A stretch of DNA of 7,563 bases from a bacterium (GCA_021782055.1 JAJXVP010000041.1:1-7563); one strand, 5' to 3'; counted from the stretch's first letter, positions 1-7,543 are shown. Made by a program: numbers and translations. Notes: a model not told the origin generated them from the letters alone.

Positions 1-333
1 CCTAAAAGGAGATTCTTACAGAATGAAAGACCGATTGAAAATAGGGGTCGTTGACCCGGAATAATCAAATAAAAGCGGAACCTGGCCGCCGGTGAAAAGC
101 GGAACTTCTAAACCGTTGTTGACAGAATCATCAATCCTGTAACTACGGAACAACCCCGATACGACCATAAAAACGGACTGACTAATTTGGCCCGCCCTTA
201 CAGCATAGGAGCGTGGTTCGCATCGCCTAAGACGCACTATGCGACGTATCTTATTCAGAGTTGAAACTTCCAAAGGTACCCCAGTATGACGCCGGTACTC
301 CTCACTTAAAACAGACAATCCTTGATCGAGCAT
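1..333 (-). pseudogene. Crp/Fnr-like cyclic nucleotide-binding domain protein, interrupted and cut by window edge
   Basis: The translated N-terminal part resembles the cNMP-binding beta-roll of Crp/Fnr regulators: a helix (LSEEYRRHTG), then a basic stretch (RRCEPRSYAVRAGQ) and the diagnostic VFMVVSGLFRSYRIDDS strand-turn-strand. An in-frame TAA at 16-18 ends the frame after about 105 residues, before any helix-turn-helix. The codons beyond the stop (ESPFR, to the window edge) still fit the family pattern in which a strand is followed by an E-[DS]-x-x-[LF] segment. This suggests a nonsense mutation inside the domain rather than a natural end. I chose the ATG at 331-333. An overlapping GTG at 334-336 or TTG at 352-354 would also work, and a weak GTGAGG lies upstream. 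An intact Crp/Fnr protein would have about 220 residues, so the DNA-binding half lies outside the window or is lost. The family assignment is from pattern recognition only. Confidence 0.55.
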
Positions 334-405
334 CACTATTGTAACCTCACCCAAAAGTTTAAGGCATTTTTTTATAGGATTCTAAGTCAGCATCAATGGT
401 GATGT

Positions 406-585
406 TCACAAATTCGATTCCTTGCAAAGTCGTTGGCCAATCCTTCCACGGAGGATCGAACCTGTTCCCACCACCACCCGTTCGACGAGCCCCCGACGGT
501 TCTTTTCCGGGTCCACAGCGTCGCGCCATACGTCCCAAAAAAGATCGGGCGAAAACTCGTTGAGCCACTGAGTCTTCGCTTTCAT
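406..585 (-). CDS. Small DUF6922-like protein, probably frameshifted
   Basis: This 59-residue frame starts at an ATG preceded by GGGGAG with 6-nt spacing, a good ribosome binding site. The N-terminal half has the look of DUF6922 proteins: an F/L-FWDV motif near residues 15-19, then VDPEKNRR and an (L/I)-x-ERVV helix at about residues 24-38. DUF6922 proteins are small, of unknown function, and often sit beside nucleotidyltransferase genes of toxin-antitoxin or abortive-infection type. After residue 40 the sequence stops resembling the family. A neighbouring frame that runs on to a TAA at 359-361 gives NRFDPPWKDW, which better fits the usual G-x-x-x-D-W segment. A 1-base slip in the GGT/G-rich tract near 458-480 would join the two into a protein of about 75 residues. 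It may be an intact short gene, a pseudogene or a sequencing error. No partner nucleotidyltransferase is visible. Confidence 0.4.
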   Translation of the reverse strand: MKAKTQWLNEFSPDLFWDVWRDAVDPEKNRRGLVERVVVGTGSILRGRIGQRLCKESNL

Positions 586-611
586 TTTTGACTCCCCGCT
601 AAGTATAACCC

Positions 612-923
612 GTGGTACGCTCCGGCATCCAGTTCATTCCGGAGGCCGCTAAGGACTACAAAGAACTTGACGGCAGTCTCAAGAAGTTGGTTAACAAGAA
701 AATCGAGAAAAATCCGATTCTTGGCGAGAAACTTGGAAATAAGTTCAACATTGACCTTACGGGATTTCTCAAGACCTATATAGCTTCAAAGAAAAATCGA
801 ATTGTGTATCGAGTACTTTCTCCTAAGAAGGTTGAAATTGTCGTAATTTGGGGAATTGGAAAAAGGGCGAAGGAAGAAATCTACAGAACTCTTGCGAAGA
901 GATTGGGGCCGTTCCCCTTATAG
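612..923 (+). CDS. RelE/ParE-superfamily toxin, orphan
   Basis: The 103-residue protein has the RelE/ParE fold signature: an N-terminal strand with [12 protein letters not shown] (residues 8-19), a long helix ending in NKKIEKNP, and then a strand series [16 protein letters not shown] and [13 protein letters not shown], followed by a short C-terminal helix. Proteins of this type cleave mRNA on the ribosome (RelE) or poison gyrase (ParE) and are neutralised by a small antitoxin. The start is GTG at 612. It cannot lie further upstream because an in-frame TAA occupies 606-608, and no convincing Shine-Dalgarno sequence precedes it. No antitoxin frame is visible just upstream or downstream, where the fic gene runs in from the other side. 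Either the antitoxin was lost at a recombination boundary near 605 or the true 5' end has been replaced. The gene is richer in A+T than the region after 1719. The RelE/ParE class is fairly sure; the exact target is not. Confidence 0.72.
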   Translation: MVRSGIQFIPEAAKDYKELDGSLKKLVNKKIEKNPILGEKLGNKFNIDLTGFLKTYIASKKNRIVYRVLSPKKVEIVVIWGIGKRAKEEIYRTLAKRLGPFPL

Positions 924-1523
924 CTCGTCCGTCTTAAATTCGCTATACCCCTCGTAAAAATAACTCACATCAATGCCCTTCATAAACAACGCCCTGTCAT
1001 CTATTTTATCTGTGAGGGCCAGCCCCAACAGGTACTTGATTTCTAAATCCTTGACCACACTGCGTTCCATGGCAGACAAATACTCTTCTTTGTCGACAAA
1101 GTTCCAATCCACAACTTTGCGGATTTCTTTTTTCAACATCAGGTCAAGCCAGATCCGCATGGAGCGACCATTACCCTCGCGAAAAGGGTGCGCAATGTTC
1201 ATTTCTACGTATTTTTCAATGATTTGATCAAAGGTTTTTTGTGGCATCAAATCGATATTCTTTAGAGCAACCTCTAGGTACAGTAGCGGCGCGAATCTAA
1301 AATTTCCTTTAGCAATATTTACATCGCGAAGCACACCAGCAAAGTGGTAAATTGCACCAAATAAATACGCGTGAATAGCAGACAGGCCTGCGAAAGTACC
1401 AACCTCAATCTTGGCAATCTCACCGGAATCAAACAATTGCCTAGCCTTTTGCTTGCTGAGCTTTTCTTCAACCTTGGCCAATTCGATCTGGTCTGTGATG
1501 CCTAATTTATTCTCAAGGATCAT
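918..1523 (-). CDS. fic: Class III Fic-domain protein AMP-transferase
   Basis: This protein of 201 residues carries the complete Fic active-site motif [12 protein letters not shown] at residues 112-123 (catalytic H112, the E for metal and the GNGRxxR phosphate loop). Fic enzymes transfer AMP from ATP to hydroxyl side chains of target proteins; known bacterial targets include GyrB and ParE. At the C-terminus, residues 187-192 read SYFYEG, matching the (S/T)xxxE(G/N) inhibitory motif of class III Fic proteins such as Neisseria meningitidis Fic, in which the Glu (here E191) blocks productive ATP binding and oligomer state controls activity. This explains why no separate FicA/VbhA-type antitoxin is present. 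The size is normal for the class (about 190-200 residues). The ATG at 1521-1523 follows AGGAAGG at 5-nt spacing. The gene converges on the RelE-like gene with a 6-bp overlap and has a good promoter upstream. Its composition is A+T-rich compared with the metabolic genes, which suggests transfer. Confidence 0.9.
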   Translation of the reverse strand: MILENKLGITDQIELAKVEEKLSKQKARQLFDSGEIAKIEVGTFAGLSAIHAYLFGAIYHFAGVLRDVNIAKGNFRFAPLLYLEVALKNIDLMPQKTFDQIIEKYVEMNIAHPFREGNGRSMRIWLDLMLKKEIRKVVDWNFVDKEEYLSAMERSVVKDLEIKYLLGLALTDKIDDRALFMKGIDVSYFYEGYSEFKTDEL

Positions 1524-1552
1524 GCTGACCTTCCTGAGCTTTTTATCGCTAG

Positions 1553-1582
1553 ACTATACCTTTTACCAACGCCAAGCGTCAA
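1553..1582 (-). promoter_or_regulatory. Sigma70-type promoter for fic
   Basis: On the minus strand a -35 box TTGACG (1577-1582) and a -10 box TATAGT (1553-1558) are separated by 18 bp. Each matches five of six consensus bases. Transcription would start near 1546 and give a leader of about 20 nt containing the AGGAAGG ribosome binding site of fic. The -35 box lies inside the stretch that looks like an IS21-family right end, so the promoter may be a hybrid of element and flanking DNA. Confidence 0.65.
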
Positions 1583-1757
1583 ACTGACCCCTCGACTCTG
1601 GGTTTGAGAATAAAGTAACAACAGTTTCTACATCTCGAATCACATCGACGACGTGGTATGGCGAACTCTTACGTGGCAGGGCATCACTGGTCCGATGCCC
1701 GCTGGCGCAAACTGCCGCTCAGATAGCTGTGGCCATGTTGGTCTTGCCCACACCCAA
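1561..1757 (-). mobile_element. Remnant of an IS21-family element (istB fragment plus right end)
   Basis: On the minus strand the codons at 1740-1757 give LGVGKT, followed by NMATAI, a TGA stop, and then AAVCASGHR (to about 1692). This fits the Walker A region of IstB, the AAA+ helper ATPase of IS21-family elements (typical pattern G-x-G-K-T-x-x-A-x-A-[LI]-x-x-x-A-C-x-x-G-[YH]-[RK]), with a nonsense codon inside. The rest of istB and all of istA are missing. Further along, minus-strand GGGGTCAGTTT followed by GACGCTTGGCGTTG (about 1565-1591) resembles the right-terminal sequences of many IS21-type elements. The fragment therefore looks like the two ends of a much larger internal deletion. The Walker A match alone would be generic; the match after the stop and the terminal sequence raise confidence. 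Exact element borders cannot be set by eye. Confidence 0.5.
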
Positions 1758-2633
1758 GCGCTCTTCAACCTGGCGGTCCTTTGCCGGAGAAACACCGAAG
1801 CACCGTTTGTACTCTCTGCTGAACTGGGAAACACTTTGATACCCGACCAGGCTTGCAGCCTCATAGGCCTTTTCGCCGTTCTGTTGGATCAATTCCTTGG
1901 CTCGGTGAAGTCTGACTGTCTTGATGTATTGAAGAGGTGAACAGTTGGTTAAGGTCCGAAAGTTACTGTGGAAGGCAGATATGCTCATGCCTGCTTCTTT
2001 TGCTAAAGTCTGCATGTCCAAGGGCTGGGCATACCTTTCATGAATCATGCTGACCACACGAGAAATCTGATATTGATTCCTGTTGCTGAAGGCAAGCTCT
2101 TTCAAGACATCCCCGCGTTCGCCGGTGATGACCTTGAAAAGGATCTCCCGTACGCACATCGGTCCGAGGACCAACGCTTCACTTTCCGATTTCAGCGCCT
2201 TGAGGAGGCGAATACAAGCGTCAATGATGTCAGTTGGCAGGGAGGCTTGGTACAAGCCATGGCCGACTTGTTGTCCCATGGGTGGAGGACAGTGCATCTC
2301 CGAAAGAATTTCGGCAATCACCTGCGGATCAAGTTTGATCGCAATTCCCAACAACGGTTCACCAGGTTTGATGAAGGCTTCACAGATTACCGGAAGCGGA
2401 ACTGTCAGCACAAAATAGTTCTGGGCATCGTAGGTATAGGTGTGTTCACCCAGACTTACTTTCTTGCGGCCTTGGGCAACGATGATGAGCTCAGGATCAT
2501 ACAATAAGGGTTTCGGCTGATAGGCTTTTTCACGCCGGACGAGATGGACGCCTTTGATCCTTGTCTCCAGGTTCATATCACCAGGCAGGAACTCCATAAG
2601 CAGGCTCTTCATTGTCTCAATTCCAGCATCCAC
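1719..2633 (-). CDS. AraC-family regulator, YqhC-like (AraC_N domain)
   Basis: This 304-residue transcription factor has an N-terminal AraC_N cupin-like sensor domain (about residues 25-165, with LIIVAQGRKKVSLG and a YFVLTVPLP strand) and a C-terminal pair of helix-turn-helix motifs (about 205-226, LDMQTLAKEAGMSISAF; about 256-280, AASLVGYQSVSQFSREYKR). YqhC of E. coli has this architecture and activates the aldehyde reductase genes yqhD and dkgA. Here the gene diverges from two aldo-keto reductases and a dehydrogenase, which it probably controls. I chose the GTG at 2631-2633 because AAAGGAG lies 6 nt upstream; a TTG at 2672 would add 13 residues and an ATG at 2612 would remove 7. The last 12 residues, LGVGKTNMATAI, do not belong to the AraC family and look like an IstB Walker A fragment read through after an insertion. 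Both HTH motifs are intact, so the protein is probably functional. Confidence 0.87.
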   Translation of the reverse strand: MDAGIETMKSLLMEFLPGDMNLETRIKGVHLVRREKAYQPKPLLYDPELIIVAQGRKKVSLGEHTYTYDAQNYFVLTVPLPVICEAFIKPGEPLLGIAIKLDPQVIAEILSEMHCPPPMGQQVGHGLYQASLPTDIIDACIRLLKALKSESEALVLGPMCVREILFKVITGERGDVLKELAFSNRNQYQISRVVSMIHERYAQPLDMQTLAKEAGMSISAFHSNFRTLTNCSPLQYIKTVRLHRAKELIQQNGEKAYEAASLVGYQSVSQFSREYKRCFGVSPAKDRQVEERLGVGKTNMATAI

Positions 2634-2639
2634 CACTTG

Positions 2640-2646
2640 CTCCTTT
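2640..2646 (-). promoter_or_regulatory. Ribosome binding site setting the araC-type start at GTG
   Basis: Minus-strand AAAGGAG lies 6 nt from the GTG at 2631-2633 and supports that codon over the longer TTG start at 2672, which it would place inside the coding sequence. One arm of a 9-bp inverted repeat begins at the very next base. Confidence 0.6.
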
Positions 2647-3822
<1,176 letters not shown>

Positions 3823-3857
3823 ACGCCAGCGAAACACTAAATAGAGGAGAATCAACC

Positions 3858-4715
3858 ATGGAATATGTTGCCTTGAACAACGGCCGCCGTATGCCCTTGC
3901 TGGGCTATGGCGTGTACCAAGTGCCAGCCGACGAATGCGAGCGTTGCGTGTCGGATGCACTTTCGATCGGCTACCGACTCATCGACACTGCACAGGCTTA
4001 CTTCAATGAAGCTGGAGTCGGCAAGGCCATCGCTAAGAGCGCTATCCCGCGGGATGAATTGTTTGTAACCACCAAGGTGTGGGTGGATAACTACGGCCAA
4101 GAAAAGGCCCGGGCCTCGGTTCTCACATCTTTGGAAAAGCTACAATTGGAATATGTGGATCTGGTGCTCCTTCACCAACCATTCTCGGATTATTACGGCG
4201 CGTACCGGGCTCTGGAGGACCTCTACCGGGAGGGTTTGGTCAAGTCCCTTGGAGTCAGCAATTTCTACCCCGACCGGCTGTCGGACATTTGCGCTTTCAA
4301 CACCGTCGTCCCCCAGGTGAACCAAGTCGAGACCAATCCGCTGAACCAACAACTGGATGCTCAGGAAAACATGAAAAAGCATGGTGTCCAGATCGAGGCC
4401 TGGGCTCCCTTTGGCGAAGGCCGGAACGACATGTTCACTAATCCCGTTCTACAGGAAATCGCTGAGCGCAACGGCAAGTCCGTCGCCCAGGTCATCCTTC
4501 GCTGGTTAGTTCAGAGGGGCGTGGTGGCTTTGGCGAAGTCCGTTCGGGCGGACCGCATGAAAGAGAACTTCGAAATCTTCGACTTTGTCCTGTCTCCCCA
4601 GGACATGGAACGGATACGGCTGTTGGACACCAAAAAAAGTCTTTTCTTTTCACACCAGGAAGCGGCGACTGTCGATTTCTTTGTGGAACTGATCAAGAAA
4701 AGGCGCCAATCGTAG
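3858..4715 (+). CDS. Aldo-keto reductase (DkgA/YvgN-like)
   Basis: This 285-residue aldo-keto reductase belongs to the branch containing 2,5-diketo-D-gluconate reductases and YvgN/DkgA, which reduce methylglyoxal, glyoxal and diverse aldehydes with NADPH. Visible hallmarks are MPLLGYGVYQV at the N-terminus, D43 and Y48 (RLIDTAQAYFNE), K73 (VTTKVW), H106 (LVLLHQPF), GVSNF (132-136), PQVNQVETNP (152-161) and EAWAPFGEG (180-188). The cofactor-binding segment reads ALAKSVRADRMKEN (224-237), where many relatives have IPKS. The length is normal. The ATG follows GAGGAG with 8-nt spacing. It lies 35 bp after the AKR13-like gene and 37 bp before the dehydrogenase, so the three are very likely one transcript. 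In E. coli, dkgA is likewise under YqhC control, which supports a role in aldehyde stress. Confidence 0.91.
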   Translation: MEYVALNNGRRMPLLGYGVYQVPADECERCVSDALSIGYRLIDTAQAYFNEAGVGKAIAKSAIPRDELFVTTKVWVDNYGQEKARASVLTSLEKLQLEYVDLVLLHQPFSDYYGAYRALEDLYREGLVKSLGVSNFYPDRLSDICAFNTVVPQVNQVETNPLNQQLDAQENMKKHGVQIEAWAPFGEGRNDMFTNPVLQEIAERNGKSVAQVILRWLVQRGVVALAKSVRADRMKENFEIFDFVLSPQDMERIRLLDTKKSLFFSHQEAATVDFFVELIKKRRQS

Positions 4716-4752
4716 GGCCCAAAAAACAAAAGGAAACCAAAAGGAGAAGAGG

Positions 4753-5805
4753 ATGAAAGCTGCGATATTTCAAGGAAAAGGGAAGGTCACCCCTGAAAAT
4801 AGGCCAAAGCCGGGCATCAACCAAAGCACCGAAGCCATCGTGCGGGTGGTTCGGTCCTGTGTCTGCGGATCAGATCTATGGTATTTCCGTGGCGAAAGTG
4901 ATCACAAGGTTGGAGCCATTGGCCACGAGTTCATCGGCATCGTGGAAGAAGTTGGCTCCGAAGTTCTGAAGATCAAAAAGGGTGATTTTGTCATCGCTCC
5001 CTTTGCTTTCAGCGACAATACCTGTCCCCATTGCGAGTCGGGATACCACACCTCCTGCCTGCAGGGGGGCTTTTTTGGCGGCGGCAACGACGCTGACGGT
5101 GGGCAAGCGGAGTACGTGCGTGTGCCCCAAGCTGACGGTACTCTCGAAATTGTACCGCCGGGGAAATACGACGATGAAATGCTGGCTTCGCTCCTGACCC
5201 TTTCCGACGTGATGGGTACTGGCTATCACGCTGCGATTAGTGCAGAAGTGCACGAGGGAGATACCGTTGCGGTCGTTGGTGATGGCGCGGTCGGCCTTTG
5301 TGGAATTATTGCCGCCAAGCTTTTGGGGGCGAAACATATTATCGCCCTGAGCCGGAACCCAGCTCGTCAGGCCCTAGCCCGTGAGTTCGGCGCCACCACG
5401 ATCGTAGAAGAGCGAGGGGCCAGCGCCATCGAAAAAGTGCTCAGTCTTACCGGAGGCATAGGCGTCGATGCTGTCCTAGAGTGCGTCGGTACTGATGAGG
5501 CCAACCAAACCGCCTTTGCCATTGCAAGGCCAGGAGCCATCGTTGGTCGAGTAGGGTTACCGCATCAGGTCGAAATCTCGGCCATGGGTACCTTCTTCCG
5601 AAATATTGGAATGAGAGGCGGGCCGGCTCCTGTCAAAGCGTACATGGAGGTCTTGCTCCCCGCTGTTCTTGAGGGGCGGATCAACCCGGGAAAGGTATTC
5701 GACATGGTCACCGATTTGGATCACATCCAGGAAGCTTACCACGCGATGGACCAAAGGCGAGCCGTAAAGGTCCTTCTCAAAGTCAGCGACTTGGAGGCTA
5801 AGTGA
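4753..5805 (+). CDS. Zinc-dependent alcohol dehydrogenase (MDR superfamily)
   Basis: This 350-residue medium-chain dehydrogenase/reductase interconverts alcohols and aldehydes or ketones. The N-terminal GroES-like domain has catalytic-zinc ligands C38 (CVCGSD) and H58-E59 (GHEFIG), with D152 a possible further ligand. The structural-zinc loop has C91, C94 and C102 (CPHCESGYHTSC). The first Cys of the usual four is replaced by Asp at 88, a variation I associate with one MDR subfamily. The Rossmann domain has VVGDGAVG (174-181), and the strand ending in ALSRN (198-202) places Arg instead of an acidic residue at the ribose-binding position, which favours NADP(H). The ATG follows AAAGGAG with 6-nt spacing. 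It is last in the three-gene reductase operon and plays the part YqhD plays beside DkgA in E. coli, though YqhD belongs to an unrelated iron/zinc ADH family. The substrate is unknown. Confidence 0.92.
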   Translation: MKAAIFQGKGKVTPENRPKPGINQSTEAIVRVVRSCVCGSDLWYFRGESDHKVGAIGHEFIGIVEEVGSEVLKIKKGDFVIAPFAFSDNTCPHCESGYHTSCLQGGFFGGGNDADGGQAEYVRVPQADGTLEIVPPGKYDDEMLASLLTLSDVMGTGYHAAISAEVHEGDTVAVVGDGAVGLCGIIAAKLLGAKHIIALSRNPARQALAREFGATTIVEERGASAIEKVLSLTGGIGVDAVLECVGTDEANQTAFAIARPGAIVGRVGLPHQVEISAMGTFFRNIGMRGGPAPVKAYMEVLLPAVLEGRINPGKVFDMVTDLDHIQEAYHAMDQRRAVKVLLKVSDLEAK

Positions 5806-5842
5806 CCCGGTAAGGCAGTTCCCCTCGTAGGAAAAGTACGCT

Positions 5843-6668
5843 CTACAGCGTCAAAAGCCCCAAGCGCCAACCTTCTCGGACAGCCTCGGTACGTCGGTTC
5901 ACCCCCAGTTTGCGAAAAAGCGTTTCAAGGTGAAACTTGACGGTCCTGAGACTCAGCGGTAACCGATCGGCTATTTCAGAGTTACTCCAACCATCGGCGA
6001 GGAATTCGAGGATCTCGCGCTCCCGGGGAGTGAGTTGCTTCTCTGTCGCAGGCGGCAAAGGGAGGTCCAGGGGAGGCTCTTCAGAGGATGCTTTCACGAG
6101 AAGGTGGCTACCAGTTCGCCACTGGCCCGCTTACCTCCGACAAATCCGCGCCAGACCAAGACCTCGTGGCGAAACCTTGCCCCCAAAAGGTTCCACAATT
6201 CTGAAGGGTGCTCAAGATCTTTTCCCGCCAGCTGAAACAGCCAGGCGTACAACGTGGTCGGCTCCCAGGAACCAGCTGGAATTGCCTTTTCGCGAGGTAG
6301 CTTGCCAGCCCGCCCATTCCCCGTCAGAGTTCCAAGCCACCGCGCCCCAAAAGCCCGGAAAGTCGGGGGTGTCTGTTTGAAAAACAGCCTCTTCGGAACT
6401 ACCAGCAAACCGGACAATCCCCAACGAGGCTTCTACGCCCTGGTCTGAGGGGTAGGCCGTTACTAGCCAAAGGGACCCGGGTACCTGAAAAAAGCAAGCT
6501 GACGGTTTCACCTTCTTGAGCTTCGCGCGCAGGTGCCAGCACGAGACGCTGTTTCCAGACCAGGGCTGTTCGTAACCCCAGATGGTGCCCCCCGATATGA
6601 GCCAGTCTTGGTGCGGCTGTGCGAACGCGCTCTTCGCACAAACTAGAGATTTGTTTTAAAAGATCCAT
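5843..6668 (-). pseudogene. LuxR-type (GerE HTH) regulator with degenerate trypsin/HtrA-like N-terminal domain, frameshifted
   Basis: The 3' part encodes a clear LuxR/GerE DNA-binding domain (5843 to about 6040): LTPREREILEFLADGWSNSE, then IADRLPLSLRTVKFHLETLF and RKLGVNRRTEAVREG. Upstream coding continues in three other segments. One starts at the ATG at 6666-6668 (after AGGGGG) and runs to an A6 tract at 6488-6493. A second frame runs from there to a stop at 6212, and a third to a stop at 6094. Joined, they give about 275 residues. The joined N-terminus (TALVWKQRLVLAPAREA, VEASLGIVRF, VLVWRGFVGG) resembles the HtrA/S1C pattern SGVVW..LVVTPAHVV, DLALLR and RGYLGV, but with Arg for the catalytic His and Ser for the catalytic Asp, so any protease fold would be inactive. 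Three shifts, one in a homopolymer, mean either a real pseudogene or assembly errors. The gene converges on the dehydrogenase gene (37-bp gap, no clear terminator) and diverges from pirin. The HTH call is firm; the protease likeness is tentative. Confidence 0.7.
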
Positions 6669-6784
6669 ATTTCCCCCTGGACCAAACAAATCAGATGGCG
6701 CTTGACCTTAAGGTACGTCGAGATTCTGTGTTTGACACTGGCCGAACGACCATTCCAGCTTAACGATAATTCCTTATGCTCTCC

Positions 6785-6808
6785 AATTACTTGACTCTGC
6801 AAGTAATT
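6785..6808. promoter_or_regulatory. Perfect inverted-repeat operator upstream of pirin gene
   Basis: AATTACTTG (6785-6793) and CAAGTAATT (6800-6808) are exact reverse complements separated by the 6-bp spacer ACTCTG, centred about 39 bp before the pirin ATG. Symmetric TACTTG/CAAGTA sites of this size suit a dimeric winged-helix regulator of the MarR or HxlR type. A transcript hairpin is possible but no T-run follows. A TATGCT at 6775-6780 could be a -10 box just upstream, without a good -35. The 167-bp stretch between the two divergent genes holds no other gene. Confidence 0.55.
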
Positions 6809-6835
6809 CTTCGGACGTTGAGGTAGGAGGGTACC

Positions 6836-7543
6836 ATGCTTCGTCAAATTAAGGCCAAGAACCTGGGCACTAGCAACCTTGGTTGGCTTCAGAGCCGTTT
6901 TCATTTTTCCTTTGCCGAGTACCACAACCCTAAGGCAATCCAGTTCGGGGTGTTGAGGGTCATTAACGACGATCTGGTCCAGCCAGGTACCGGGTTCGAC
7001 CTCCACCCACATCGCGACATGGAGATCATTTCGTACGTCGTCGACGGAGAGTTGACCCACGCCGACAATATGGGTAACCGTCAGACCCTGACCAGGGGGC
7101 AAGTGCAGTACATGAGCGCTGGGACAGGGGTTTACCACAGCGAGCACAACCTGGGAACCGGTGTCGCCAGGTTTCTCCAAATCTGGATCTTTCCCGACAA
7201 GAGGCGCCTGGAACCCAACTATGGGGACTACCGCTTCCGGTGGGACGACAGGAGGGACCGGTGGCTTCAGCTGGTTTCGGGCCAGGATGGGAACGCCCCG
7301 GTCAAGATCCACCAGGACGTTAACCTTTCGGCCCTTGAACTGGAAGCCGGGAAGGAGATCGCTCTCACCGTCGGCCCTGGTCGCCAGGCCTACCTTGTCC
7401 AGATCGAAGGGAGCTCGGAACTAGGCTCTGTCACACTAGAACCCCGGGACGGGCTAGAGATTGTCGAGGAAGACCTTGTCCTCAAGGCCAAAACAGCCAG
7501 TCACGTGCTGGTCATCGAAATGGCAAAGACAGAAGTTACATAA
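6836..7543 (+). CDS. Pirin family protein (YhhW-like cupin)
   Basis: This 235-residue bicupin belongs to the pirin family. The metal-binding residues of the N-terminal cupin are all present: H57 and H59 (FDLHPHRDMEIISYVVDGEL), and H101 and E103 (YMSAGTGVYHSEHN). Their numbering is the same as in E. coli YhhW, a pirin with quercetin 2,3-dioxygenase activity. QIWIFP (115-120) and the second, metal-free cupin (about 145-232) follow as usual. The length matches YhhW (about 231). The ATG follows TAGGAGG with 5-nt spacing. Bacterial pirins are often controlled by LysR, MarR or HxlR regulators and respond to quinone, aldehyde or oxidative stress; here a perfect inverted repeat sits before the gene. 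Its neighbour upstream is the broken LuxR-type gene on the other strand, which could once have regulated it. The natural substrate is unknown. Confidence 0.93.
   Translation: MLRQIKAKNLGTSNLGWLQSRFHFSFAEYHNPKAIQFGVLRVINDDLVQPGTGFDLHPHRDMEIISYVVDGELTHADNMGNRQTLTRGQVQYMSAGTGVYHSEHNLGTGVARFLQIWIFPDKRRLEPNYGDYRFRWDDRRDRWLQLVSGQDGNAPVKIHQDVNLSALELEAGKEIALTVGPGRQAYLVQIEGSSELGSVTLEPRDGLEIVEEDLVLKAKTASHVLVIEMAKTEVT

Noticed and set aside
2040..2507. A 155-codon open frame on the plus strand inside the araC-type gene
   Set aside because: It is antisense to the regulator's conserved sensor and HTH regions and resembles no known protein.
4876..5337. A 153-codon minus-strand frame inside the alcohol dehydrogenase gene
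   Set aside because: It is the antisense shadow of conserved zinc-binding and Rossmann segments, with no independent evidence of coding.
5545..5553. Another copy of the half-site GGTCGAGTA inside the dehydrogenase gene
   Set aside because: It is in conserved coding sequence, single and without a partner site, so it is probably chance.
5806..5842. Possible bidirectional terminator between the dehydrogenase and LuxR-type genes
   Set aside because: Only a weak TTCC/GGAA pairing is present, with no T-run on either strand.
6732..6737. Perfect -35 hexamer TTGACA upstream of the pirin gene
   Set aside because: No acceptable -10 box lies 16-19 bp downstream. The nearest, GATAAT at 6765-6770, is 27 bp away.
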